The translations under genes and the position numbers were made by a program. Under the pieces are notes generated by a model that was not told the DNA's origin, made no database searches, and saw nothing but the letters and a program-made list of their open reading frames with translations. From the NCBI RefSeq assembly GCF_020497125.1, contig NC_059075.1, forward strand, positions 36,120,003-36,184,002: 64,000 nt of DNA, written 5' to 3'. Shown piece by piece: positions 23,290 through 34,260 of this stretch (position 1 is the first letter of the stretch; the number at the start of each line of letters is the position of its first letter). This stretch comes from Mauremys mutica. Taxonomy: Eukaryota; Chordata; Testudines; Geoemydidae.

Positions 23290-24515
23290 CACCTTGTCTC
23301 AAGAAAAAAAAGAGCATGCATCTGTAGTTACAGCACATCACACTCACTTCAGGGCATAAACTTATCATTAGTGGGTGAAAAGGAACACGTACTCCCAAGG
23401 TCATAGAACTGCACAATAATTTGCATTATGGAGATTTCTATTTGATGTAATGAAATATCTATTTTTGACCACTTTAAGAGACTAGATGGGCTATTGGCTC
23501 AGGTCTGACATGGCAATTTCTATGTTACATATTAATTCTATTCATAGAAGTTTTGTCACATATCCAGGCTTTGGCGTGCAAACTATGCTAATTATTGATT
23601 ATAACTGGCCCAGAGCTAAAGGAAACATTTTCAATGCAACTGGCACAATCAGTGTTTGTTTCACCAGTGTAACAAATGTAGTTCAGAAACCCCTTACAGG
23701 CTTGTGAAGAATTTTTTTTTGTGGGATGCAAGCAAAGTGGCCGCAGTTCATTAATTTAAACAAAAATAAAGTTCTCCTTGTAGACTCAAAGAGAGGAGCT
23801 GAACACTGACCTCTGCTCACTAGGAACTGAATTCTCAGGCATATTTATTTTTTCTCTACGAAAATTAAGTGTATGGGGGAATTAAAGGTCCATTTTGAAA
23901 TGTAAGTGCTTCCACTTGACTCTGGAGGTCCTCAATCACAATCTGAGATGCCTCAATGTCTCATTGTAAATAACACCATGAATAAACACTTACATGGCTA
24001 TTAAGAAGTGCATACTCTTCTGCTAAAGTTGCCAGGTGTTTGTCATGGTGGGAGGGACAGGATAAATATGAAGAAGGATTGCTTATGGAGTGTAAGGGGC
24101 CATGAACTAAAATAAAAATATATTATATTAAATAATAAAAATAAAAATATATAAACTGAATATCAAGGAAAGTTTTCTGACAATGAGCTTTATTAGGCCT
24201 TGGAATTTTCTCTTTCAGGAAATCAGAAGCTTCATCATTTGAATAATTTAAAATTAGATTGGGCAAAGCACTGAAAATTTACTCTCAGGAAAAAAAGTAA
24301 TAAACTGACAGTGAAGAATAGTCTAAAATACCCAACAATTTTTTCCTCCGCTTTAATTTCTATGATTTCTGGGATGGCCAGTCCCTATTTCTGGCAGCTT
24401 CCTACAAACAACCTTCAAGACAAAAATAACCTAGGAATAGGTCACTGATTTGTCTAATATAAAAACCAACCAGAAGCATCACCTGAGAGGTGAACCACAC
24501 CCTGGATTGAACATT
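23290..24515. other. Unassigned DNA with an AT-rich run
   Basis: No gene. 24110-24165 is an A/T-only low-complexity tract. The remainder is not recognised. Confidence 0.5.
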
Positions 24516-24526
24516 TCAAATTCAAT

Positions 24527-24650
24527 TGTGCCAGTATATTTATGCCTGTATCTGTAATTTTCACTCCATGCATCTGAAGAAGTGGGTTTTTTACCCATGA
24601 AAGCTTATGCCCAAATAAATCTGTTAGTCTTTAAGGCACCACCAGACTCC
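24527..24650 (+). mobile_element. Penelope-like tail, single copy
   Basis: The sense strand is plus: leader 'gtgccagtatatttatgcct', hammerhead block (24570-24610), 'aataaatctgttagtcttta', 'aggcaccaccagactcc', then an abrupt end without the terminal ~33-base tail. A perfect 11-bp target duplication (tcaaattcaat, 24516-24526 and 24651-24661) defines both ends. It is a separate subfamily from the copies at 21645 and 52128. Confidence 0.9.
24570..24610 (+). ncRNA. Hammerhead-ribozyme-like motif with intact core
   Basis: In order: GCAT (stem I), CTGAAGA (fits CUGANGA), an extra A, stem II GTGGGT/ACCCAT with five T in the loop and one G-T pair at its base, GAAA, GCTT, ATGC (stem I partner). The closing segment AGCT is self-complementary, so helix III would be tiny within one molecule but four pairs between two, as in dimeric hammerheads. 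The extra A between A9 and stem II departs from the textbook core and is shared with the other copies here. Activity is inferred, not shown. Confidence 0.65.
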
Positions 24651-24894
24651 TCAAATTCAATGTCTTCTTTAATTAAACTAGTGCAAACAACCATGCCTTA
24701 GCTAATCAACATACCAAGTGATCTTATTTTCCATTACCTTTGTCTTCTGTGTCCCTTTTCCTCATTTTGTGTGTCACACTCACTGTTGTGCATTCATTTT
24801 TTCAAATTGGGCTCTGATCCTCCAACTTCATGCATGCCGGTAGCACCCAGGCACAAGCAATTTGCCACACACAAGAAGTTGCAGGACTGGGGCC

Positions 24895-25015
24895 TTAGAC
24901 TGCAAGCTGTTCAGGGTACAGACCTTGTCTAGCTTTGAGTTTGTACAGTATCTAGAACAATGCAACCCCAATCTTGATGGTGGTCTCTGGATGTTGCTGT
25001 AAATAATTACAATGC
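24895..25015 (-). repeat. Old L3/MIR-type retroposon tail
   Basis: 'gactgcaagctgttcagggt', 'acagaccttgtctagctttg', 'gtacagtatctagaacaatg', 'gtaaataattacaatgcaat' follow the order of the amniote tail 'gtaagctctttggggcaggga...cctagcacaatg...aataat'. A better-preserved copy lies at 45153. Confidence 0.6.
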
Positions 25016-25430
25016 AATAACATTTTCTGGCTGGTTCTGCACTCTAGTTTCCAAGTGGAAGTGTGTTTTGTATAAAATTCACGATGCCACATTTTTACAG
25101 TCTGTCTTTAGGAATGCAGTAGGGATCAGAGCCACGAATGGAATTAGATGTTGCAACACTGATCACCAAAGTGCCTAACTTTTAGGCACTTAAAAAATCA
25201 CAGGAACACCACTGTGATCTGCAAAGCTGAGTTAAGTTCCTTGCTTCTGATACAATGAATGGGGCAAGATAGGCACCTTAGACTGCAATCCACAAAAGCC
25301 AGCACACTGGGCACAGAGCCATCTTAGCTAATTAATAAAAGATGCCAATGAGAGGGGTTTATGCGAAACTCCACCCCTCTCTTGGAGATAGGTGCCTAAG
25401 TCTGGACTGCAGGGAGGAGTTTATCTATGA

Positions 25431-25630
25431 CAGGGGTTCCCAAACTTGGTTCACGGCTTGTTCAGAGTAAGCCGTGCTGTTTCCCACAGCTCCCATTGGA
25501 CAGGAATGGCAAACCGCAGCCACTGGGAGCTGCAAGCGGCCGTACCTGCGGATGCTCAGGTAAACCAAGTGTCTCACGGCCCGCCAGGGGCTTATCCTGA
25601 ACAAGCTGCAAACCAAGTTTGGGAACCCCA
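25431..25630. mobile_element. hAT-type non-autonomous element
   Basis: The ends 'caggggttcccaaacttgg' and (reverse complement of the right end) 'tggggttcccaaacttgg' are terminal inverted repeats of the hAT class that includes MER5-like elements. A perfect 8-bp target duplication, atctatga, lies at 25423-25430 and 25631-25638. The 200-bp element encodes nothing; open frames in it are chance. Confidence 0.9.
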
Positions 25631-25734
25631 ATCTATGATTAGTGAGCCACAAACAGGAGCCAGTCACCTGAAATCATGTGGCTTAGACATCTAGCATAAA
25701 ATGGCCAGAAGAGGAGGAGAACGAGATGATGCCT

Positions 25735-26040
25735 ACCTGATAACTTTTAGCCCAGTGGTTAGAACATTCACCTGGGATGTAGGAGACCCAGCTTCAATTG
25801 CCACCTTTCTGACAGAGGGGCAAAAAAAAAACCAGATTCAAACAAGAGGTTTCCCATGTCTCTGGTGGGGCTGTTCGAACAACTGAACTATGGGTTATTC
25901 TGATCTGGAGCTCCCTTGATCTCTCCTGTTGAAGGTGTTGCACTGTGCATAAATAATGAAAGAGTGATTGGAGTAGGGTGACTGGATCTGGGGTCTTCAT
26001 GTGCTAGATGGGCTCTTTAACCACTAAACTACAGAGTCAT
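25735..26040. mobile_element. Element with tRNA-like ends facing each other
   Basis: The left end reads 'tagcccagtggttagaacat' then 'gagacccagcttcaattgcc', which resembles pol III A and B boxes of a tRNA. The right end, read on the minus strand, has 'tagtttagtggttaaagagc' then 'agaccccagatccagtcac', a second tRNA-like end in inverted orientation. Both lack a proper cloverleaf and I do not call either a tRNA gene. A similar double-ended copy lies at 54820-54965. Confidence 0.55.
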
Positions 26041-27260
26041 TCTCACACACTTGCTTTGTGTCTCTGGCCCAATGACACTTTGACATTATTTTCCACTGAT
26101 ATCACATTCCTGAGAGTAACTACGGCACAGAAAGCACAGCTGCTACTGGCATTTTGAAGCTGCCAAGTAGGTATACTATTAACTTGCTCACTGCAATGCT
26201 GCCAGCTGACCTCATCGTGGAGTAGTTTGGGAAAATGTCCTACTGCAGAGAAAGAAATAAGGCAGTCATATTTAGAAATCTTTGGGAAAGAATTGAAAAA
26301 TAACTCCATGAACATTTAATCAAGATCTCTTAGGATGATAAAGGGAAACCCCTACTACATCTACAACTGTTCTGCATGCCTGTCTCCTCCCTATCCCAAG
26401 GGGGCAATGAACAGATGCCAACTCTACCTCTGTTTGTTGAACCACTACCTTTTCTCATATGCATAAAACAATGAAAAGTCAAGATCTTAACTTGGGGAAG
26501 GGTCAGGGTCCATCTTTACATTTAAACATTGTAAGGAAAAATGCATGCATACACTTTCTTGGGGTCCTTTTCTCTTCATTGGGCGTGCCCATGTTCAACT
26601 GTTAGGACTAGCTAAACTGTGGTAGAGTCTCAAACAGGTTCATGGCATGGTTGTCTCCCAAAATGCATCCTTTCTCCTCAGTGTTCATGGCAGGACTAAC
26701 TGTCTCAGGCTCCTCTCAGGTATCTACAGTGTTCTGTGGGGCCTTCACCAAGCATGTAAAAGCCTTGTAGAAGCAGCAGGTCTGAAAAATGTTCTTCACT
26801 TTCATGCAGCACTGCTGCTGATCCCTGTCATACCCTTTTGACTGCATCCCCTATACAATTTTTTTGTAGCTTTCCATGTTTCTATGGCTGATCCATAGCT
26901 GTATGTGTAATATCTCCTCTCTACTCCAGGCAGGAGTGTGTCTTGTGCATGGGACTGGCATGGTCAATTGGGCAGTTTCATACAATAAAAGAGAGCTGCT
27001 CGCTGAGGTGGGAAATGGGGAAAAGACATTTCCAAAATACCCAGACGGTTTTGAAGAAGGGGATGGCTTCTGGTCTTCATAACCCCTGGGCAGTGGAGTT
27101 TACAATTATGACCAGAGAAGTCACTGTCGCAGGTAATGGGACACTTTGGGGCATCTGCTTGAGGACTGTTAGCATTGACACAGGCTATACTGCGTCAACC
27201 TTGTCTCTAAACCATTTGTGGGGGTGGTTTTACTGCATTTCCCTAATGGGTGACTTATTT
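26041..27260. other. Unassigned non-coding DNA
   Basis: No gene or recognised repeat. The 112-codon frame at 26943-27281 has no domain and ends in a CR1 fragment. Confidence 0.5.
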
Positions 27261-27263
27261 CAG

Positions 27264-27419
27264 CTAGAGATAAGAACATAAGAATGGCCATATTGGGTCA
27301 GACCAAAGGTCTATCTAGCCCAGTATCCTGTCTTCCGACACTGGCCAGTGCCAGGTGCCCCAGAGGGAATGAACAGAACATCATCTGTCACCAATTTCCC
27401 AGCTTCTAGCAAACCAAGT
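27264..27419 (-). mobile_element. CR1 LINE 3' terminal fragment
   Basis: 'agaacataagaatggccata', 'ttgggtcagaccaaaggtct', 'atctagcccagtatcctgtc', 'tgccccagagggaatgaaca' are the reverse of a CR1 3' UTR, 5'-truncated after ~155 bases. The same subfamily, longer, is at 49401. Confidence 0.9.
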
Positions 27420-27429
27420 GTAAATTTGA

Positions 27430-27505
27430 GTGAAGACACATGCACAAATAGGTTGATGTAAGGCAACTTATGTCAACCTAACTTTATAGTGTAGACCAGG
27501 CCTCA
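27430..27505. mobile_element. MITE fragment, GGTCTACAC-end family
   Basis: 'aaataggttgatgtaaggc' and 'cttatgtcaacctaacttta' are inverted arms. The piece ends 'tagtgtagaccaggcct', the reverse of an AGGCCTGGTCTACACTA terminus. Only one end is present. It abuts the CR1 fragment. Confidence 0.65.
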
Positions 27506-27509
27506 GTGG

Positions 27510-30500
27510 CTTATGAGTGGATGGTGTTTCACATCTACTAACAAATAAGGGAATTTAGCATTTTGAAAGTGTATTACTTAGTATTAAGAAGACACATGCA
27601 AAAAATGTGTTAGGAAATCAGTAGCAATATGAGCTCCAGAGAGGAGAGCACACTATGCCATTGTAAAGGATGGGGCATCAGGAGTGCTACCTCTGTGCAC
27701 CAAAGTCAAGAATAAAAACTGAGTAAATCCTGATTTAGTACTTTAAGGATCACCCGCCAAAATTTGCTTTATAAGGGTTAAAGAATGAATGTGTATCATT
27801 AGTGAGATTTTTCTTCCAAATAAGGAGAAAAGTTGACCCAACGTTATTTAATGTTAAAAATATAGCTTGATATATTGATAGATAGATGTGTGTAAATTCC
27901 TTGGTGCCTCTCTACTTCCTGGTTTCAGCCAGAAGTGGAAATACTAGGAAAAAAATGTACTTCTGATCTGACTCAAAATAAGGACATGCTGGAAATATCA
28001 CAAGAACCTCCTTTTATCTGAATGATTTCTACACCAGAGAGGTTTGACTAATGGTCTGAAATCCTGGAAACATCTGTGAATTTTTTGAGGTTCACCCATC
28101 ACAAATTCTGTACTAATACATCATGTACAAAAAATCAGAGTTAGCCGGAGGTATTCATTGCAACAAGATGTAACTGAGTTAAAGAACATAGCAGGATTCA
28201 GAAAAAAAATGACATTTATATGAACAGTGAAAAAATTGCTGAGGATTTTTAAAAAAAGGTTAGAATGGACATACACCTTCATGCTTCAGGGCATAAAGCA
28301 GTATCTAAATAACAGGGGTAAGAAGCTTCCTGTATGGACAGAGTATTCCATAACTGCCCATTGTAAAGTTCTTGCACTTACTCTGAAACATATGGTCTAA
28401 CCAGCATCAGAGACATGAGACTGGACTAAAGGAACTAATGATAAGATCCTTGGAGCCAGACCCTTAGCTGGTGTAAACTGACATAACTCCACTGACATCA
28501 ATGGGGCTACACCAATTTACACCAGCTGATGACTTGACCCTAAATTCCTATTTCCAGGATCTGATTTTTGCTTATCATATCTGAAAGGGAAGATCTGAAT
28601 TTAAAAAAAATCTCAACTTCAATTGGTTTCTCAAGTGCATTAAAATAAAAGGCACATATCCCCATGGAGGAGTATTTGTTCACACATGGATTAAATATTC
28701 AGTACACTGAACTGGAATTTTGCTTCATTCTTGCACTCACCTTAGTAGGGCTTCATGGCTAATTCCTTGTGCATGGTGCTGCTGAATACAGTATAAGTCT
28801 TATCTCCCTGTTAAATTACAACGGAGATAGCTACAGAGACGTGGCCTTGGGTGACAGTACAGGCACAAGAGGAGTACTGGGTGATGGTACAGGCACAAGC
28901 GGAGTATTGAAGTGTGTGTTGACAGGAGACACACAAAGGCCCATAGTTCTGAGGTAGTCATCTGCGTCCATCTCCCTTTGCTTTCTGATGTGATTTTTCA
29001 CACAACTACTCATCACTCCTACCTCCCACAAAACCAGCAAGTATAAGTTTCCTTACAGTCAGACTTGTGGTGTTTTTACAGTGCCACTCATGAGCTTGGA
29101 ACAATGCCAGAAAAATGCCACTGGGTGCCTTAAACCTCTTAAGTGAAAAATTAATTTCCCGTAATATGACTTATCATTACCTGCACTGGATCTTAAAACT
29201 ACTCTATTGTGCTCCTAGGGAAAAAGTTTACCGAACTCCAAATATCATACTGTTGTCAAAGGTTCAAGCAACTGAGTAGATATAACTTAGATAATTTTTT
29301 TCACATCTTAGCTCATAGACAGCAGTCATTAGATCAAGGCCATAATATATAATAGTTTTGCATTCTTAAGTGCACACTGTACATGTTGCCTGCTTGTAAT
29401 ATTAAGACTAGGAATGCATTGTTTACATACTGTTCAAAGTCCTGAACCAGTAAAGTACTCAGGCTGGGATTAAGAGGCCTAAAGTATTTAAATGTTTAAC
29501 TCCCATTGAATTTCAACAGGCTTTGTCTACCTCTCTCTCTTAGGCTCTTTTGAAAATCCCACCCTTACATATGCACTTAATTTCAGGCGGACTCATATAC
29601 TCAAAGTATACACATGCTTAAGTGCTCTAATTAATGGATCCCAAGTATATGTGGCATTGCTAAGGTTTGTATAGCAGCCTGAGGATTTTAGATGCCCATT
29701 TGCTATTAAAATGAAGGGGGACTGAGTGCCCAAATCTTCGAAGTGACTTTGAAAATCTCAGACCAGATGAAACACACAGTTCTTCACATGCTGGGACAGA
29801 TGTTGAATGTTCTTGTCTTCCCACTGTCCAAAAAACAAATATGTTTTTAATTAGATACAATGACTTTCATTGGGTTAGTATAACAGTCACAAGAAATATA
29901 AAGTAACAGCAAAAATGAAGGGAGTTATCACTCTGAGTGGGGTCCTGAGTTTCAAGCTACATCCAGTTCCATTCCTGGGTTCACTTCTCATGCATTCACC
30001 CCATTTCATTCTCAGGTTCACCTCTTAGGTTCAGCTGCAAGTGTTGCCAGCTGGCCAGTTTTATGAATGCCACCACACACAATGTTTCAAGTCTTAAAGG
30101 TATGGTAACCACATACAATCCACACAGTTCTTAAAACAGTTACACAACTTCCAGCACCTCAGCATGTCTCAGGGCTTGGCAGTTTTGCTGCAAAATTCCT
30201 TGGGCCAAATTCTTTTCTACTGCAGCTCTGTTCAGCAGAGTCATACCAGGAAGTAATTGAGACCATTATGTCGAAATATATGTCTTGCCTTTAAGGAACC
30301 GATAGAGTAATGTGTTCCACAGCCAAAAGGAAGTTATGTGATATTAAAAGTATATGTGCATACCTGGGAAAGATGTGGCTATTTCTGAATCTAAGGAAGA
30401 GCTAAGGGACCTTTGTAGAGAGAAGCTTTTACATTTGTCTATCGAACCTGTTAGATATCTGACAAAGGAGATGAAATGTTTGCTCCATATGTCCCCCAAG

Positions 30501-30640
30501 AAAATCATCAGAGAAAAGGAGAGTGCAATCTCAGAGCATAGAAATTGACATGTCACATTACAGTCAATCTTTACTTACTTTATTAAGATACCTTTGAAAG
30601 TGTTTATTACTCACACGCTTGAATCTGAGTTCCTTCTCAG
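27510..30640. other. Unassigned 3-kb stretch with one palindromic repeat
   Basis: 28450-28545 is a GAAGTCAATGG-family palindrome: 'agctggtgtaaactgacata' and 'accaatttacaccagctgat' are inverted arms around 'actgacatcaatggggc'. Nothing else was recognised. Small open frames overlap one another on both strands. Confidence 0.5.
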
Positions 30641-30649
30641 AAAATCACA

Positions 30650-31100
30650 ATTAGAGCTTGTCAAAAAAGGGGAAAAAATCATTCGTGAAAATGTCAACGT
30701 TACTTTTAATTTGCTTAAAATAAAATTAATAGAAAATTATCCAAGCATTTATTAAAAGTTTACATTTGTAAAAAATAGTTTTCAAAACATGAAAAATGTC
30801 ATTAACATTTTAGACTATGATAATGATGCTCACAATAGCACCTCAGAGACCCGGGCATGTAAAAGGACCTTACTGTGTTAAGCGTTGTACAAACACAAAG
30901 CACAAAATCTGTCAATCTCTGCCCTAAAGTGCTTCCATCTTATCTGCTAAACATTTCGATAAAAAATTTAATAAAAAAAAACAAACAGATTGTTCATGAA
31001 AAACAAAAACTGACACCATCATTTTGGGTGGAAAATTTGTTTTTGTAAAAAGGCCAAGTTTCAGTTAATTTTTGTTGTTGTTTTTGTTGTTCAAAAAAGT
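30650..31100. repeat. AT-rich element split by an L3-type tail
   Basis: Outer parts 30650-30815 and 30965-31100 are rich in 'gaaaatttt'-type words and look like one AT-rich palindromic element. The middle, 30825-30965, is an old L3/CR1-type tail ('ctgtgttaagcgttgtacaa', 'cacaaagcacaaaatctgtc'). Neither has clear ends. Confidence 0.5.
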
Positions 31101-33728
31101 CCAGTCAGATCTAGTTTCCATGGCTTTCTAGTCATACAGACAATACAGTTACCAGCTTAGCTACATGAGGAATATAGACAGAGCAGAGGTCCTCATGCTG
31201 CTAAAATGCTGCAATCTGACACTCAGGGCTTGATCCTACACTTACAGAAGTCAGTGGCAAAGCTCTTACTGACTTTAATGGTGTGAGATCATTGCTATAA
31301 CCAGGGAGGCATCTCTGGTCATTAGCAACAACTTACATATGCCTGTCATCTGTGCCTTTGAAAATCTCCACAATAGTTACCAGAAGGTGAGAAAGTCACA
31401 TGCATGTGAGTAGATCTCATTCCATTCAGTAGAAGGCAACAGAGCCACGTACACCATCCAGGCATTGCATTGCATTATACATGAAAGGAATTTATGTGGC
31501 TAAAGCCCTAGATACTGTCTCTTGAGTATGACCTTGAAAAAAGCAAAGCACCTAATCAGTCTGATGTTTATTCAGCCCTGACTGCTTGTGGCTCCCTGTG
31601 AAATGCCAGTCCTTCAGACTTCTCAGCCTACTTAATCCATTTTGTTCTAATGCTCTCCTCCCGTCTTTATCTCCATACATCTTCATTACCAGCTCTCTGG
31701 TTCACCCTGTTGCTGCAGGGGTTAAGCAGGAGATATTTATTAAATCTAAACTCAAACAAATGTTAGATAGTACAGAGCCGCTACTGGAAGTATAGAGATA
31801 AAAGGCCATTTGCTGGCTTAATTAAAATTAATCAGAAATAATGGACTGTCTTCAGGAGGAATAATATAAACACATAACACTAATCTCACAAGCCTAAATT
31901 ACACAATAATTTGAGACTCTAAGGCTCATTGATTTAATACAGTATTTAGTGCAGGAGAAGATTTAGGAAAGATCAGAGCCAGTTCCCCTACATGATAAAA
32001 CTCTTAAACCTTTGATTCAAAATCCTTCCATAATGTTTTAAAACAATTCCTAATTAAAGCTTCCTTCTGATGTTGACATCAGTTGGAAAGGCTTTTGTAA
32101 TGTGATCTTAATAGGCTATTAATACCAGGACAAGATTAAGAGATTTGTTCTCCCGTAGATGAGCATATGTAGCTGCCACTACGCAGCCATATTGATCATA
32201 GAGACCCCATGGCACAGCATTTATGGTTCAACCCCATTCCCTCCCAACATATTCTTGGGGATCCTACGTGTTTCAGAAACACAGAAAAATCTCCAGATCC
32301 CAACCGCCTCCTTGTTATTTAATCCACTGCTTTCGTTTATCTGATTGTATTAGAAGCATGAAGGAAGGGACCTTCCCCGTCCCCCACACTTTATGTGTGG
32401 TTCTTTTTCTGAGTAAACAGTGGCTGTTTCTGGAAATGAAGGAAATACATGTATGCTTTAGATCATCCCTTTGGACATATGTCACTTTGTTCCCACATCA
32501 GATCCTGGATTGATAAGCATATTGTAAATGCCTAGGTAGGTTAGATTTGAAAGGATAGCTTGTTTTGGTAGTAATCATCCCATATGACCCAGTGGGCCTG
32601 ACTTTCCTTTCACTAAAAAACTATCCATTAGTTCAAACTCCATTGAAGTCAAGTGAGTAAAACTGGTGTGAAAGAAGAATTAGGCCAACAGTTTACAGTT
32701 ACAGTCATGTTAGGCTTCTTTGGTAGCAACACCGGCTAATAGCTGGGATGAGGATGTTTTAAGAAACTGCTTATCTCTAACCCAAAATAGGTAAAACCTA
32801 TTCCATTTCTGAATACCCGTGAAAGCAAACTTAACGTGTTCCCTCAAGCAATCCAAGATCAACAAAACGATCTGAATTACTGCTTCCAATGCTCCGATTC
32901 TGTGGAGATGAGGCTAGCTCTCTAGTTTGTGGACATTGAGACAACCTGCACTATGCAGGTGTGCACATCGTTTAGAGCTCGTGATAGTTCCATGTGATGA
33001 GCAAGTATATATTTGATCTATGAGTGTAAATGAAGAAGTGATTCCTGAATAAAGGGTTTGTGGCTACCGGCCCCCATTTGAGAGTGGTGAGGAGCTGCAC
33101 TGCCTTGGGGTCAGCTCAAAGAGAGACTGTTTCCTCATGAGTTACAGTCCCTTCTTCAGCTCCCAGGTGCTCCAAAGCGATGTGCCTACTGCACTATCCT
33201 TTAGGAAGGTGCAGAATGCTCTCCCGTATGTGTCTGTCCACATCCACTGGCTGGTGCAGTGGGCTCAGGAAGGTCCATGGTCCCACTCCTTTCCTGAACT
33301 GTTCACTTGTGTCTACTGGGGCTTTAGAAGGGAGCAGCCCCAGTGGTTAGGGGAGCATAGGGACTGTAGGTGTGTCTTTTACTTTCCAAGGTACATTTGT
33401 GAACCTCTTTGAGACCATGCTGGATATTATAAGTCACCAAGCCAATCTTAATGAAATTCCACTGAAAGATACCACCATTTCTCTGCCAGATGTGATGAAA
33501 GTACTTACTCTTTCAAAGCCACTGACCTGCAGATGTGCAATATAATGTACAGTGCATACCTTATACGATAGTCACATCGGGGGATGGGAGAGATCCATAA
33601 CCTCTCCTCCTTCCTGCCCCTCTGAGAGCAGCTTGTGCCCAGACAGGGCACTAGCAGGGATCAGTCCCTGCATTCAGTAGACTTCTGGAAGTTCAATGTA
33701 GTTGGCATAGAGCTGAAGGCATAAGAAG
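31101..33728. other. Unassigned non-coding DNA
   Basis: 31205-31290 and 32590-32695 contain decayed GAAGTCAATGG-type repeats. The rest is unrecognised. Frames of 91 and 96 codons (33137-33412, 32223-32513) show no domain. Confidence 0.45.
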
Positions 33729-33736
33729 GCAGGAAG

Positions 33737-34252
33737 TAGGGTGACCAGACGTCCCGATATTTACTTGTTTGTCACGCATCCCAACCGATGTTCGGTCGGG
33801 ACGCGAATTGTCCTGATATTTTGCCCTCCGGCATACAGGTGGAGGGGGCTCGCGTCCCCCCACCCAATTCCATCCTGGCCCCGCCCTGGCTCCACCCCTC
33901 CCTCTCCATTGGATCCCTCCCCAAATTCCTGCTCTGGCCCCGCCTCTTCCCCAAGCACACCACATTCCTCCTCCTCCTCCCTCCCTCCCAGACTTGCGCG
34001 AATCAGCTGTATGGTGGTGCAAGTGCTGGAGGGAGGGAGGGAGGAGAAGCAGGACAAAGCAGCCAGCTCCAGGAGGTAGAGGCAGAGCGAAGGCGAGCTG
34101 GGGGCGGGGTGTGGAGCTGCCGGTGGGTGTACTGAGCACCCACCAATTTTTCCTATGCTCTGGCGGCTCTTGTGTTTTTTTTTTTCTCCACCGGCACACC
34201 ACCCCCACCTCCCCGCGTCCTGATATTTCATGTCTCTCATCTGGTCACCCTA
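33737..34252. mobile_element. hAT-type non-autonomous element, GC-rich interior
   Basis: Perfect 13-bp terminal inverted repeats (tagggtgaccaga / tctggtcacccta) and a perfect 8-bp target duplication gcaggaag (33729-33736, 34253-34260). The interior is GC-rich with pyrimidine tracts. Several overlapping open frames of 63-171 codons on both strands arise from this composition and have no domains. 'gtcccgatattt' and 'gtcctgatattt' recur inside, as in the abundant turtle family with this end. Confidence 0.92.
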
Positions 34253-34260
34253 GCAGGAAG

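Noticed and set aside
25735..25810. tRNA gene
   Set aside because: A- and B-box-like words are present, but no cloverleaf or acceptor stem, and the piece is one end of a repeat with a mirrored copy.
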